A stretch of 64,000 nt of DNA, taken from the NCBI GenBank assembly GCA_023014485.1, contig JAJOZX010000482.1, positions 1,157,501 through 1,221,500 of the forward strand, in the 5' to 3' direction. Positions within the stretch are counted from its first letter, which is position 1. The number at the start of each line of letters is the position of its first letter. Position numbers and translations under genes: made by a program. The stretch is from Bathynomus jamesi (taxonomy: Eukaryota; Arthropoda; Malacostraca; Isopoda; Cirolanidae). The notes under the pieces were generated by a model. The model made no database searches, had not been told where the DNA came from, and saw only the letters and a list, made by a program, of their open reading frames with translations. Shown in pieces: positions 19,901-29,700 of this stretch.

Positions 19901-22853
19901 GATAAGATAACATATTAAATATTAATTTTTTTATCTTATTAATATTCATTTGCACAGCATATGAAACATTTTCTTTCATTATTTTTTACAAGGATTCTGA
20001 ATATGTTGTTATTTTTCTAAAGTTTAGGTGGTGTGTTCTGCAGAATATTAATCTAGTTTTTTCTTAATTGGCTGACTTGAGGTTTACATTTTGCACAATT
20101 TTATTTATTATAAAATATAGCTTATGTATGACTTGGATAAACCTCGATAGGCACAAGTGGCTTCGTTTTCCAAATGAAATGTAATGTAAAAATACTTGCA
20201 TAGTATGGAAATATGAAAATACTATACTACAGGGTGAGCGAAAAGTCCCTGTGCACCTGTCCACTTCCCACACAGTGCAGGTACAGGTTCACTACACTTC
20301 TTACAGGTGTACAGAGACTTCGCTCACCCTGTATAATGGTGCTTTCTCTTTTGGCCATACTGGAAGAACCACTAACATCTTGCTTACGTGTAAAAGCTTT
20401 CAGTCTTTCTTTCGACTTTATGTCCGATACAGTTTTTTTGGAGATTTGAAATTTTGTCGTTATTTGCTTTGGTGCGTATCTACTTTCCAACTTTTCCCTA
20501 CCCTTTTTAGCTTATCCTTCAAGGTTGAACTAGTATATCTTCTCTTACCAGCACTTTTCCTTTTTGTTAAAGCCATTTTGTTTTATATAAAACTAATTCA
20601 GTTATAATTGAAAAAAAATTTACTACATAATGTACAATTTAAGGCACAGAGCGCAGAACCACTTTCTCACACTAAGAGAAAATGTGCGACTGAACATGTG
20701 ATAGCGGAAATCCTCAATAATTCGGACAAATGTCCAGATTATCGAGGTCTAGAACAGCAAAAATTTGTCCGAATTCGTGGGGTTCGTAATAATGAGGAAT
20801 TAAAGCAGACCTTATTTCCTGTGTTTGGTAGCTCTCTTAGGAAGCACATTAGGGGTTTAAAATATGGCCATTTGCCCGATTGGAATTTGCGTACAATGTG
20901 TAAACCTGACACCCACTTTACCGACAATTAAAAACAATATCACCACTTAAGAGCCTTTGATTTCGTTTTAACATAAACTAACCCAACTTTAACCAAACAT
21001 AACTAATTAAACCTATCCTAAAGGTCTTTCTTTACCTTTTTGTTTAAGGTGTCTAGAATATACTGTATATATTTTTGGCAGATTGGTTAAACATCTAATG
21101 TAATGGCGTGTATAATCTCAAAGATCTCAAGTCCAGGAGACCTTGGGAAGCTCTTGTAATAGACGAAAGCTCCGGCAAACAAGGATAGACGAGTTAGGTT
21201 AGAGTGGATAAGAGGTTAGGTCAATGAAATATAAAACAGTTGGTCTCATCTTCTCTCTCTCTGGTGGCTACCCAAAGATGAATGTTCGCCAAGTTCAAAG
21301 GAGATACGGAAATCTCTCGTTAGATTCACATTGTTAGGCAACACTAACTAAGTTTGATCGAGCTAAATATTTTCTTTTTAAATGGGCTGTTCTTAATTTA
21401 AATCATTTATATGCACGGAGTTCTGTCCGTAATCTTACAAACTAAAACCAATAAATGAATATGGTCTAAAGACTTTAGACAACAAAGGTCTTTAGGCCGT
21501 GATATGGACTTTAGACTAAAGCCCACATTACACGGCCGTTCGCTGTCATTTTTCACTAATCGTGCTCCGCTTAAAACCGATTAGACCTATGAAAACACTA
21601 TCAGTCCATGTTCAACTGCCTAATGGCAAACGATGCGGTAGAAATTTCCAAGAGAATTAGTCTCTAAACAACAGACAGACAACCGACAGTTTTTCACGAT
21701 AAGTTTAAGTACTTCTCATCGAGACTAAGTTTCCTAGCCTCGGCTTCAGAGAAAAATAGGGTAAATACCGTAAATTTCTTGTAGGTTACACTCTTTAGCT
21801 GAAGCGAGTTGGAGTGCTCGTTGTAGTTTTTCTTATTGTGGACCTTTCGACCTATTTATTGTTACGTTAGGCCATCGGGTCTAGAGTTCTGAGTTGGGTA
21901 GGCTTACCTTTACACCGAGTTTATTTATTCACAGAACTTTGCAGGAAGATTAAACACACCTTCCCAACCGAAAAGTCTTTGCTACCAACTGACAAATTTT
22001 TGAATTGTTTCCATTCTTGCAATTTTTTGCCGACTTTAGCACATGGAAAATTTCCATAAGTTTTCTTTCGTTCTTGTTATTTTCCATTATATTTCTCCCC
22101 ATCTCTGATGGCAACATTTTGAATTTTCAAACCCCGATTGTTGTTGATTGATATGTAAACGGCTACAATAGGTTCTAAACGGGGCACGATTCAGCTGTGA
22201 AAAACGGCAACAAGTGGCCGTACGATATGGGCTTAAACTGTTTGTTAGAGTCCCTATAAATAGTTACAAAACGTTAAGAAAGCTAGTTTGGGGCAAGTTA
22301 TTTTAAAAAGGACTACCCGCTCCATAAATCACGGGCATCCATAGGTTAAGAAGTGTTGAAATTTAAGTCCATATTTAAGAGAGAGTTTTGGGGGCACAAA
22401 CGAATGACGTCATTACCCCCTCCTCTACCAGACCTATACAGTATACACCATAGTATGAATACGGTTAATTCCAAATAACTGTCTTTTATATTATAAAAAA
22501 ATTATCAAAAGTTAAAAAAAAATAGTGTAAAAAGTCAAAGCATGCAAAGTATAAACAAAAAAATCACGTTTCCTTCGGAAAGGAAGCTTTATCTTTAATT
22601 ATATCAAGTTTTGGTAACGTAATTTTTTTCTCGACAGGTAAAGCACGTTAAACACTCGGGCAACATTTCCTTCGATGAAATAATCAACATTGCCAGAATT
22701 ATGCGTCCCCGTTCCATGGCTAAGACGCTAAAAGGAACAGTAAAGGAAATCCTCGGGACTGCAACAAGTGTCGGTTGCACGATTGAAGGCGAGAGTCCGG
22801 CAGAGATGATGGAATTAGTCGAATCTGAAGAACAAAAAGTCCCAGACGAATAA
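12015..22853 (+). CDS. RPL12: Ribosomal protein L12 (uL11), 3' two coding exons
   Basis: Encodes the C-terminal 108 residues of uL11, the large-subunit protein at the base of the ribosomal stalk that binds 28S rRNA. Exon 12015-12125 gives [20 protein letters not shown] and [14 protein letters not shown]; exon 22638-22853 gives [40 protein letters not shown] and a stop. The first exon has a TTTTCCTTGAAG acceptor and a GTAACG donor, the second a CTCGACAG acceptor, and the phases join in frame. 37 + 71 codons plus a missing ~57-codon start equal the usual ~165 residues. No frameshift is present, so this is the functional gene. The 10.5 kb intron is filled with transposons. The last ~20 residues ([20 protein letters not shown]) are less conserved than the rest. 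Confidence 0.92.
12126..12549. other. RPL12 intron start with TG microsatellite
   Basis: A TG run lies at about 12358-12388. No gene is recognised. Confidence 0.7.
12550..15551 (+). mobile_element. DNA transposon with CACTGGG termini and two-exon gene
   Basis: Inverted repeats of about 120 bp: 12550-12670 and 15425-15551, both beginning CACTGGG and sharing CTAGGTAATTTGGGTGCGCT and CTCTATCAGGTCCTGATT. TTA flanks both ends (12547-12549, 15552-15554), consistent with a 3-bp target duplication. A CACT start plus a 3-bp duplication recalls the CMC (CACTA) group, but the protein is not one I can assign to it with confidence. It encodes a gene at 13315-15268. TIR identity is high, so the insertion is not very old. 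Confidence 0.8.
13315..15268 (+). pseudogene. Transposase-like gene, two exons, one frameshift
   Basis: Exon 1 (13315-13572, 86 codons) starts [20 protein letters not shown] and has CYICG, HKACTIC pairs suggesting a zinc-binding N-terminus. A GTAAGT donor and a polypyrimidine-CAG acceptor bound a 245-bp intron; exon 2 (13818-15268) continues in frame with [15 protein letters not shown]. Core landmarks are [55 protein letters not shown], [14 protein letters not shown] and [17 protein letters not shown]. These Asp, CxxC and Glu positions could be a DDE-type site. A one-base shift near 14655 separates two long frames; nothing else is broken. Related multicopy unnamed proteins occur across animals (from memory, not checked). 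Confidence 0.65.
15678..15879. mobile_element. hAT-type MITE with perfect 8-bp duplication
   Basis: 202 bp, non-coding, with terminal inverted repeats beginning TAGGCTGACCATA at both ends and inner CCGTTTT/ACGGGACA blocks. GTTAGGAG is repeated exactly at 15670-15677 and 15880-15887. Small size, no ORF and an 8-bp duplication fit a hAT-derived MITE. Confidence 0.85.
15906..16513 (-). pseudogene. hAT transposase C-terminal fragment
   Basis: Minus strand reads an acidic, ETT-rich region ([14 protein letters not shown], 16510-16210), then after a frameshift [20 protein letters not shown] (about 16200-16120), the hAT dimerisation block. A CAGTAGGGCTGAGC stretch near 15903 may be the element end. 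The upstream part is cut by non-LTR element D1 at about 16514. Confidence 0.7.
16630..18480 (-). pseudogene. Family D reverse transcriptase and C-terminal domain
   Basis: The longest frame (17991-16897) carries RT blocks: [53 protein letters not shown] (catalytic YADD, about 17660), [12 protein letters not shown] and [11 protein letters not shown]. Upstream, frames between 18480 and 18000 hold KATGPDN- and ITLL-like RT palm pieces with breaks. Downstream (about 16800-16640) a Cys/His segment remains as in copy 2. A GT microsatellite (about 16913-16936) interrupts the 3' coding part. Confidence 0.75.
18923..19414 (-). pseudogene. Family D 5' part: 2A-like motif and truncated endonuclease
   Basis: The upstream frame ends [24 protein letters not shown] preceded by D-I-x-x matches the 2A ribosome-skipping motif (19388-19414), with K where E is usual. 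The downstream frame (19336-18923) begins the endonuclease with [20 protein letters not shown] and [14 protein letters not shown], then jumps from DATQN straight to [13 protein letters not shown]. Copy 2 has about 380 extra bases there, including GGDFNAKD, so D1 has a catalytic-site deletion. Confidence 0.7.
19432..19455. other. 9-bp-stem hairpin in family D 5' region
   Basis: CGGGGAGCA and TGCTCCCCG are perfect inverted repeats separated by 6 bases. The hairpin lies just upstream (in element sense) of the 2A-like motif. Confidence 0.7.
19605..20227. other. Unassigned intron sequence with CCTAA-like motif
   Basis: CTAACCTAACTTAACCT at about 19611-19629 resembles the arthropod telomere unit. 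A minus-strand frame (19882-19646, starting near [16 protein letters not shown]) has no recognised family. Confidence 0.4.
20230..20331. mobile_element. mariner-type MITE, 102 bp
   Basis: Inverted ends starting CAGGGTGAGCG with TA on both outer sides (20228-20229, 20332-20333). Inner arms ACAGGTGYACAG are also inverted, so most of the MITE folds back. Confidence 0.8.
20334..20576 (-). pseudogene. pogo/Tigger-like DNA-binding N-terminus fragment
   Basis: Minus strand starts [20 protein letters not shown] and, after a frameshift, reads [20 protein letters not shown], a psq/CENP-B-type helix-turn-helix as at the start of pogo-like transposases. It ends against the MITE at 20331. No catalytic region is present. 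Confidence 0.55.
20577..21517. other. Unassigned intron sequence with 13-bp inverted repeat
   Basis: AATTCGGACAAAT (20719-20731) and its reverse complement (20763-20775) flank 31 bases. A short + frame (20608-20931) has no recognised family. The rest is featureless AT-rich sequence. Confidence 0.4.
21518..22235. mobile_element. Non-coding element with ~45-bp imperfect TIRs
   Basis: Left end AAGCCCACATTACACGGCC ... TTTTTCAC and right end (reverse complement) AAGCCCATATCGTACGGCC ... TTTTTCAC pair over about 45 bp. No coding frame lies between them. Target duplication is not clear. Confidence 0.55.
22236..22637. other. RPL12 intron end, nothing recognised
   Basis: AT-rich sequence leading to the TTTTTTTCTCGACAG acceptor. 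No ORF or repeat was recognised. Confidence 0.6.
22638..22853 (+). CDS. RPL12: RPL12 terminal coding exon (71 codons plus stop)
   Basis: Starts GTAAAGCAC after an AG at 22636-22637 and ends with TAA at 22851-22853. It carries the C-terminal rRNA-binding domain. Confidence 0.93.
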   Translation, partial: VKHVKHSGNISFDEIINIARIMRPRSMAKTLKGTVKEILGTATSVGCTIEGESPAEMMELVESEEQKVPDE

Positions 22854-23312
22854 CAAAGTTACTGAAAACTTGAAAAAATATAGTTTTGTATCCTGAAACT
22901 TGTTTCAATCTCCCACAAAAACAAGAGCCGACAACAATGAATTAAATGTTCTACGACCTACGTGATCTTCACAGTTTAGTAAATGATCCACAATTCAGCT
23001 TGTTTGAAAGACTTTTGTCATTTTCTCCTCCTTCTCATACCTTCATGAAACATGCTTTTCGACGGTAAATGTAATTTTCGTTTAAATTTAAAAGTAATAT
23101 TTTGAAACATTTTTAACAAGTTTCGTTTGTTTTCAGACTTGAAACGGATCACTTTCATAAAGGAAATAAAATAATAAAAAGTTTATAATTAAATATATTT
23201 TAAAAGAAATAAATAAATTAGCATTAAATTATTGAGATTAAAATAAAAGACACCAAGAAAAGTGATCTCACCTTACTCTCACTGAACTCCAACAATGAAG
23301 TTCTTTAATATA
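22854..23312. other. RPL12 3' UTR and convergent intergenic region
   Basis: Lies between the RPL12 stop and the CCDC93 stop (23570). ATTAAA at about 22941 and AATAAA-like runs near 23165 could serve as poly(A) signals; which is used cannot be told from sequence. Confidence 0.5.
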
Positions 23313-23320
23313 CTTTAGAT

Positions 23321-23395
23321 CAATGGTTCCCAACCTCGAGTCACGATCCAAATCAGGGTCGCGGGGATCACTATATTCACTATTTCTTAATTCAA

Positions 23396-23437
<42 letters not shown>

Positions 23438-23498
23438 AGTCGGGAGGTTCTGTTGGTGGCCAATTTAAGATCGCAGCAAAAACGTCTGGGAACCACTG
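23321..23498. mobile_element. hAT-type MITE, 178 bp, perfect 8-bp duplication
   Basis: Ends CAATGGTTCCCAACCT and, inverted, CAGTGGTTCCCAGACG. CTTTAGAT occurs at 23313-23320 and 23499-23506. It lies in the 0.7 kb gap between the two convergent genes, probably within or next to the CCDC93 3' UTR. Confidence 0.88.
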
Positions 23499-23569
23499 CT
23501 TTAGATGGACAATTTTAAACCCTGATTAGTTTAAAAAAAGAAAAAAAGAAACCGTTTTAACATATGAAT

Positions 23570-23728
23570 TTATCTCTCAGTTTTTTCAAGAAGAATTTCG
23601 TTGTTTGCAATCTCTTGTGAAAACATATGAAGGACCCTTACATAATGAAGCTGAAGGTCTTGCAACCGATTTAGTTCTGTAGAGAGCGTTGCTCGTTCAG
23701 TTCTGGCTTCGCTCCTTTTGCTGTCCAG
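23570..23728 (-). CDS. CCDC93: CCDC93 terminal exon
   Basis: 52 codons plus TAA. Begins [20 protein letters not shown] and ends EILLEKTER. Acceptor TTGCCTCTTAG. Coiled-coil pattern throughout. Confidence 0.88.
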   Translation of the reverse strand: MDSKRSEARTERATLSTELNRLQDLQLHYVRVLHMFSQEIANNEILLEKTER

Positions 23729-26700
23729 CTAAGAGGCAATAAATATTAAGAAATTTGAATAAAAAAAATTGTGAAAATAAAAAATATTCAGGTAAAGTTT
23801 AGAATATTCAATACCGACTACGCGTTCTGGGTAGGCATTAAAAAAATGAACTATACAATAGCTAGTATTACTTAAATTTATTCGGATACTGCTCCATTTC
23901 AAGTAACACAAAATTTTTCTTTTTCTCTTATGGTAATTCATACGAACTAGAGAAACGTTAAGATGGGTGAGCCGACCAAATTTAAGCACAGCCTAAATTT
24001 TATATTGTAGATAAATGGTTTCATCAAAAGTAGAAATGATGATGGTATATTACTTTGTTCTTGACCATCAATGCTGTACAAAATAAAAACTATGACAACA
24101 CAAAACCTGACAGTTTACCTCAACCTTCGGACGGCTCATGAGAACTCTCCCATTAATTACAACTCCTAATGATTTAGTTCACAAATTACCTTTAACTTAT
24201 TCTGCATAATTCCATCTATAATGCCTTTCAATTGATTTATATATTCGTCTAAACTTGAAGATGATGCCAAACCTCTGGAAAAATATGAATTTATTAAAAT
24301 ATTTGCAGCCTGTTTCGAACCTGTTATCACTTCAACCATTTTTCTAAGTATATGTGAAAATACACCAAATGTCGATAGATCCCCGCAACGACAACGATTA
24401 CGCCTCTTGGCAGGCAGAATCCAAAAGTTTCTCTCTCATTTGAAGATACAAATGGCATAATTATATAGAAACAATGGTAAAAATAATCTTCAATATGAAT
24501 AAGGCCACATTTTTCAGTAAAAGTAATTAAGCACGTACAGTATTACCCATAGTAGTCTATTAACGCACTACAAAACCTTACAAGAAAGTTAACCTACTAA
24601 TTTCCTAAATTATCATGCACAAAATCCCTATTCTGAACCCTATATTAAAACTAAGATTTGTAATTCAAAGACAATTTTCTCTCTTACTGGTCCATGTTGT
24701 CGAGAATGGAATTCAAAAGGTCCGACTCTTTTTCCATGTAGGAACGAGAGTCCGACAATGAGTTGTACATGTTGTAAAACTGCAACGTTTCATGGTGCTC
24801 CGCTCCCACTGAAATATTAACATCATCCAATACTGCCGTTATTACAGCCAATATCAAGATTAATTTCGCTTAGACTGTACACACCATAGAACAGAAACGG
24901 TAAACAAAGGTCATAGTGGACGAACCTTCAGAATAACTACATCCGAATTCGAATTTCTTGCACACTCGCATTCGGACACGGCTATCAAGGAAGCTCGTTC
25001 ATTGTGACCTTTGTTTACCATTTCTCTTTTATGTATTACTCAAAAATATAGAACTGAACTCACGATGGTAAGAGAATGATTCTCTAAGCTTGTAACGATT
25101 CACTTCCAAGAAAAATAGTCATATTTATTTTTCAGTTAATTTGCAATGACTTTTACAAAATCATCTTACAAAGCATTGAAAATAAAAACCCACTCTAATA
25201 GACAGAGTTTATTTCCACGACAGTTTCGACGCCCACTGGCATCCTCCTCGGGTGGATACAGAAACACGAATGAACCAAAACAAGAGGGAAAAACAGTCCA
25301 GGGACCGACCGGTGTCGGGAGAATGGGATCTAACCTAGGTGCGAATTTCTTAACGGTCGGTCCCTGGACTGTTTTTCCCTCTTGTTTTGGTTCATTCGTG
25401 TTTCTGTATCCACCCGAGGAGGATGCCAGTGGGCATCGAAACTGTCGTGGAAATAAACTCTGTCTATTAGAGTGGGTTTTTATTTTCATATTTTGACCTT
25501 CACGTAGAAAAAAGTGAAGTTTTTTGCATTTATTACAAAGCATTATCTGGTTTGACTCCTGAGCCAGAAAAATACATCATTCCCATGAACGAGTGTCAAC
25601 TATGAAAAAAATCAATCAATCAATCAATCAATCTCTCTCCAGGTGCCTGGTGACTGGAGGGAAGCCAACGTGACCCCTATCTTTAAGAAAGGGGATCACG
25701 AAAGTCCAGGGAACTATCGTCCCATTAGTCTCACTTCAGTTGTAGGTAAATTATTAGAGGGGATAATAGCGGATAGGATCGTTGACCATTTGGATTCCTA
25801 CAAGCTGCTTGGGGACTCCCAACATGGGTTTAGACGGCATAGGTCGTGTCTCACCAACTTGCTCGAGTTTTTCCACGTCATGTTGGGTGAGTATGATAAG
25901 AGTAGGGCGATTGATATACTTTATCTCGACTTTCAGAAAGCCTTTGATAAGGTACCTCACCGCCGGCTAATGGCGAAAGTGCGCGCGCTGGGTATCGGTG
26001 GGGAAATAGGTAGGTGGATTGAAAACTGGCTGAAGAATAGGCGGCAGATGGTTGTAATTAAAGGTGCTAGTTCGGGTTGGGCGTCGGTCACTAGTGGGGT
26101 TCCTCAGGGTTCCGTTTTGGGGCCGCTGTTGTTTATCATTTACATAAATGATATCGACGGTGGCATCGTCAGTCGGATCGCCAAATTCGCTGATGACACC
26201 AAGCTTGGGGCCAATGTTGGGACGCCCGAAGCTATCGAGGAACTGTGTGCGGACCTAGGTAGGATAGGAGAGTGGTCCGAAAAATGGCAAATGCCGTTTA
26301 ACTTAGGTAAATGCAAAGTGATGCACATTGGCTACGCCAATCCCAAGTCGGACTACTCGATGTTGGGGAGTCATATCGAGGTGACTGATTTAGAAAAGGA
26401 CTTGGGTGTGCTAATTAGCAGCGACCTTAAGTTTACGAAACAATGCGTAGAGGTGGAAAAGAAAGCCCAGAAACTATTGGGTTATATCAGGAGGCAATTT
26501 CAGTTTCGGAACAAGGAGATTGTGCTCTCTCTGTACAATTCCCTTGTTCGGCCGCACCTGGAATATGCTGTGCAGTTCTGGTCGCCCACCCTCAGGAAAG
26601 ATATTGAGAGGCTGGAGCGAGTGCAGGCGAGGGCCACAAAGTTAATCCCTTCCGTTAGGCATATGGGCTACAATCGACGGTTACGCGCCCTCAACTTGTT

Positions 26701-29700
26701 TTCACTGGAAACTCGGAGGCTGCGCGGACAACTGATCGAGGTTTTCAAGCTCTTACGCGGGCTCAACGATGTCCATTTTAGAAGTATGTTTAGTTTAAAT
26801 GATAACCCAACTCGCAACAATGGTTGGAAGTTGGATTTGAAGCGGTTTAGGACTAGTGTGTGTGGGAATTACTTTACGTATAAGATCTGTGACACGTGGA
26901 ACAGGTTACCTTCAGAAGTTGTGAACGGTTCCTCTGTGGATCAGTTCAAGAAAAGGTTAGACCAAATCTTGCACACTATTTGAGTGTGTAGAAAATTTTC
27001 CCTGGCACCTCCTCCTCGGTATGGCGCAAAAAACACACACACACACACACGTGAGTGATGATGCATTAAGTGAGACCAATTCAACTGCTTAAATCCTCTC
27101 TCCCGTTAACACTTATGCAGTATATAAAATCTACGTTTATTTACACATTTACTAATTACATCCTTAAAGCTTTTACGGGGTTTTCCTTTCCCTGCTTTAC
27201 TCTACTTTCAACTTTCATTGTACTTATACCTTTCTTATCAATCAAACAAATTATAATCACTAAGTTCTTTCCATTCGCGACACTAACAGGCTAACTCTCC
27301 TTCTCTCAACGACAGGAACTTTATTTTTATTTGCATTCACTCCCAATTATCTTCTTTTACAACCTCACCAAGCTTGTCGTTACTCTCTTTAATTCATTCT
27401 CTGACTCACTACGAAGCACCACGTCATCAGCATATATCAGTGCAATAATCGCCACTCACTCTTCCAAATTCAAATTTATTCCTCTCTTATCTTATGCGTT
27501 CTCATTTTCGTAGCACGCATTACCCCACCTATATACAGTACACATTAAACCAGCATGGTGACATCACAACCCTGTCGTATTCCATCATCAATACTGAACC
27601 AGACACTCAACATACCATCATCATTTACACAATCACTACTACCCACATAAAAACTTTCCACTACACTTAGTAGTGTAAACTCCAAGTCTTCACCACGAGC
27701 CAAAAGGGTCTATCTGTTCATTTTATCATACACTTTCACCAAATCCATAAAATACATAGTATTCTTTCACTTAGCTTCTCAAAATCCCTTCTTCTCTATA
27801 CTTTTTGCATTAACTTCTTTAACTTTAATTTTTGGTAAAATTACACCTTTCGCACCTTTATGACATTTTCCATACCCACTGAAGCTATATTCTACCTGTA
27901 GATTTACTTATTTCACCACGTGTCACATCATTTCCTGCTGACTTTCCTTTCTTCTGCTTACATAATGCTCGTTTAACTTTTTCTAACGATGTATTTCACT
28001 CTCTAATATACACCAACAAACATCACCAAAATCAATTGCATTTACAACTGTTTCCTTTTCAGCTACCTAACATACCAAGTCACTAAAACATTCTGAATTT
28101 GTCGCGCATGTCGTACTAACATACTTATTTCCATTCTTATCTTTCGTATTACCAGTCATTCCACCGAACTAACTTTTACGCTCTTAATTCTTTCCCGAAT
28201 AATTTTCCGTTCTCTACATACTGCGCACTCATCTTCATCTCGATACCCCATCTACTCTACTCTTTTCATTTCTATTTACCACTCGCTCAATAGTCTTTCA
28301 CTCTTTGTACAGTCATTAACATCTCCTTTCATCACTATCAGGCTGCGTTGTTTTTCTCTTCATTACATTTCGTACATTACCACACACACACATGCTATAT
28401 TCAACCTTCCACATACTCTATGTCCATTTGTTCATTACCTATCCCTCCAAGGACTCTTCATTCTTCTTCTATACATGTTACCAGCTCATTAGTCCCCCTC
28501 CCTCCCTCTCTCTAACCAGGGGTTTCCAGTATATGGTCCACAAACAACTTTACACGGGATTTTAACATGTTTTACATCGACAATATTATTATTTGCTAAA
28601 TAATTGAAGTGGACAGTGCAGTCATCTGCTAGTCTGAGAAATACTATTATTATTATTATTGTTATTAATAATACAAATGAATTGTCATTAATACTGCGGC
28701 ATGCTCTTTCTTACTTTACATGAAGAAAGGCTCACAAATTACAGTAAACCGTCGACATTCTATGCAAGTTACTACTCTAGACTGGTCTCCTATCAAATTC
28801 TATGTCAAACTTCTATAAAAATGTCTGAAATATACGCAAATAATAGCCACTGTTGAAGAACCTTATATAGTAATCTTACGAACAATATAACCGCCCTTTA
28901 CTTTGTATTTACTCTACTCTACCTTGCCGCCTCCTCCTCCTCCTGTGATTATAGTAATATTGTGCTAATGAAAATCAGTGCTTCAAAACCTCTTCCATCA
29001 CAGGTTTAAACCGTACTCCGCGAACAATTTTTAGAGCTCACCAAGGCTGTAGAGTTCGATGAACCTCTTTTGGTACTGGGAGAGTTCCGCCCTACCAGGA
29101 ACGTCGTCGATAAGTCTCTTTAAGACCTCTATTTCCCTCGTCTTCGCTGCCACTAATTCTTTCACCTTCTTCAAGCGTTTCATGGCAAAGGCACGAGACT
29201 CCAGAAGGGATTCATGCAGTGGCGCATCTTCCTTCTGAAGTTCCACTTTTATTTCACTAGAAACAAAGCCACGAGGTTTTAAAGCTGGATTTTCATTAAA
29301 TTTACTTCAATGACTTGAGGACTTAATGGAAAAACATTTTTCATTAATTGCGAGCCTGGTAAAAACAAAAACAAAATTAAACTGAACACCCGATAGACGC
29401 ATTTATGCCTTTAAATTTAAATTATCTTTCCTCCTACTGAATACCTCGTCAATTTCTTCATCTCGTCTGCCTCTCGACGGCACTTTTCTTTGAAAAGCGA
29501 CGCTGTTTTCTTGGCCTCCTCATTCGCTTCCAAGAGCTGCGACAACGTTTCCAGAGTCCTTCAGAAGAAAAAATAAAAGCATGAAAGGAAGAGTTCGAAC
29601 CTCAAAGGAAGATTATTTTGTACACACAAATAGGTGGGGACAGATCCGAAAAACATTAAAAAAAAGGCTAAATGTATTTGGAAAATTTCCACTCAACCAA

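Noticed and set aside
23729..23989. 86-codon minus-strand ORF just upstream of the CCDC93 last exon
   Set aside because: It spans the intron between two exons that already join in frame and has no similarity to CCDC93.
25146..25543. Overlapping ORFs on both strands encoding the same peptide
   Set aside because: They are the two arms of a DNA palindrome read from each side.
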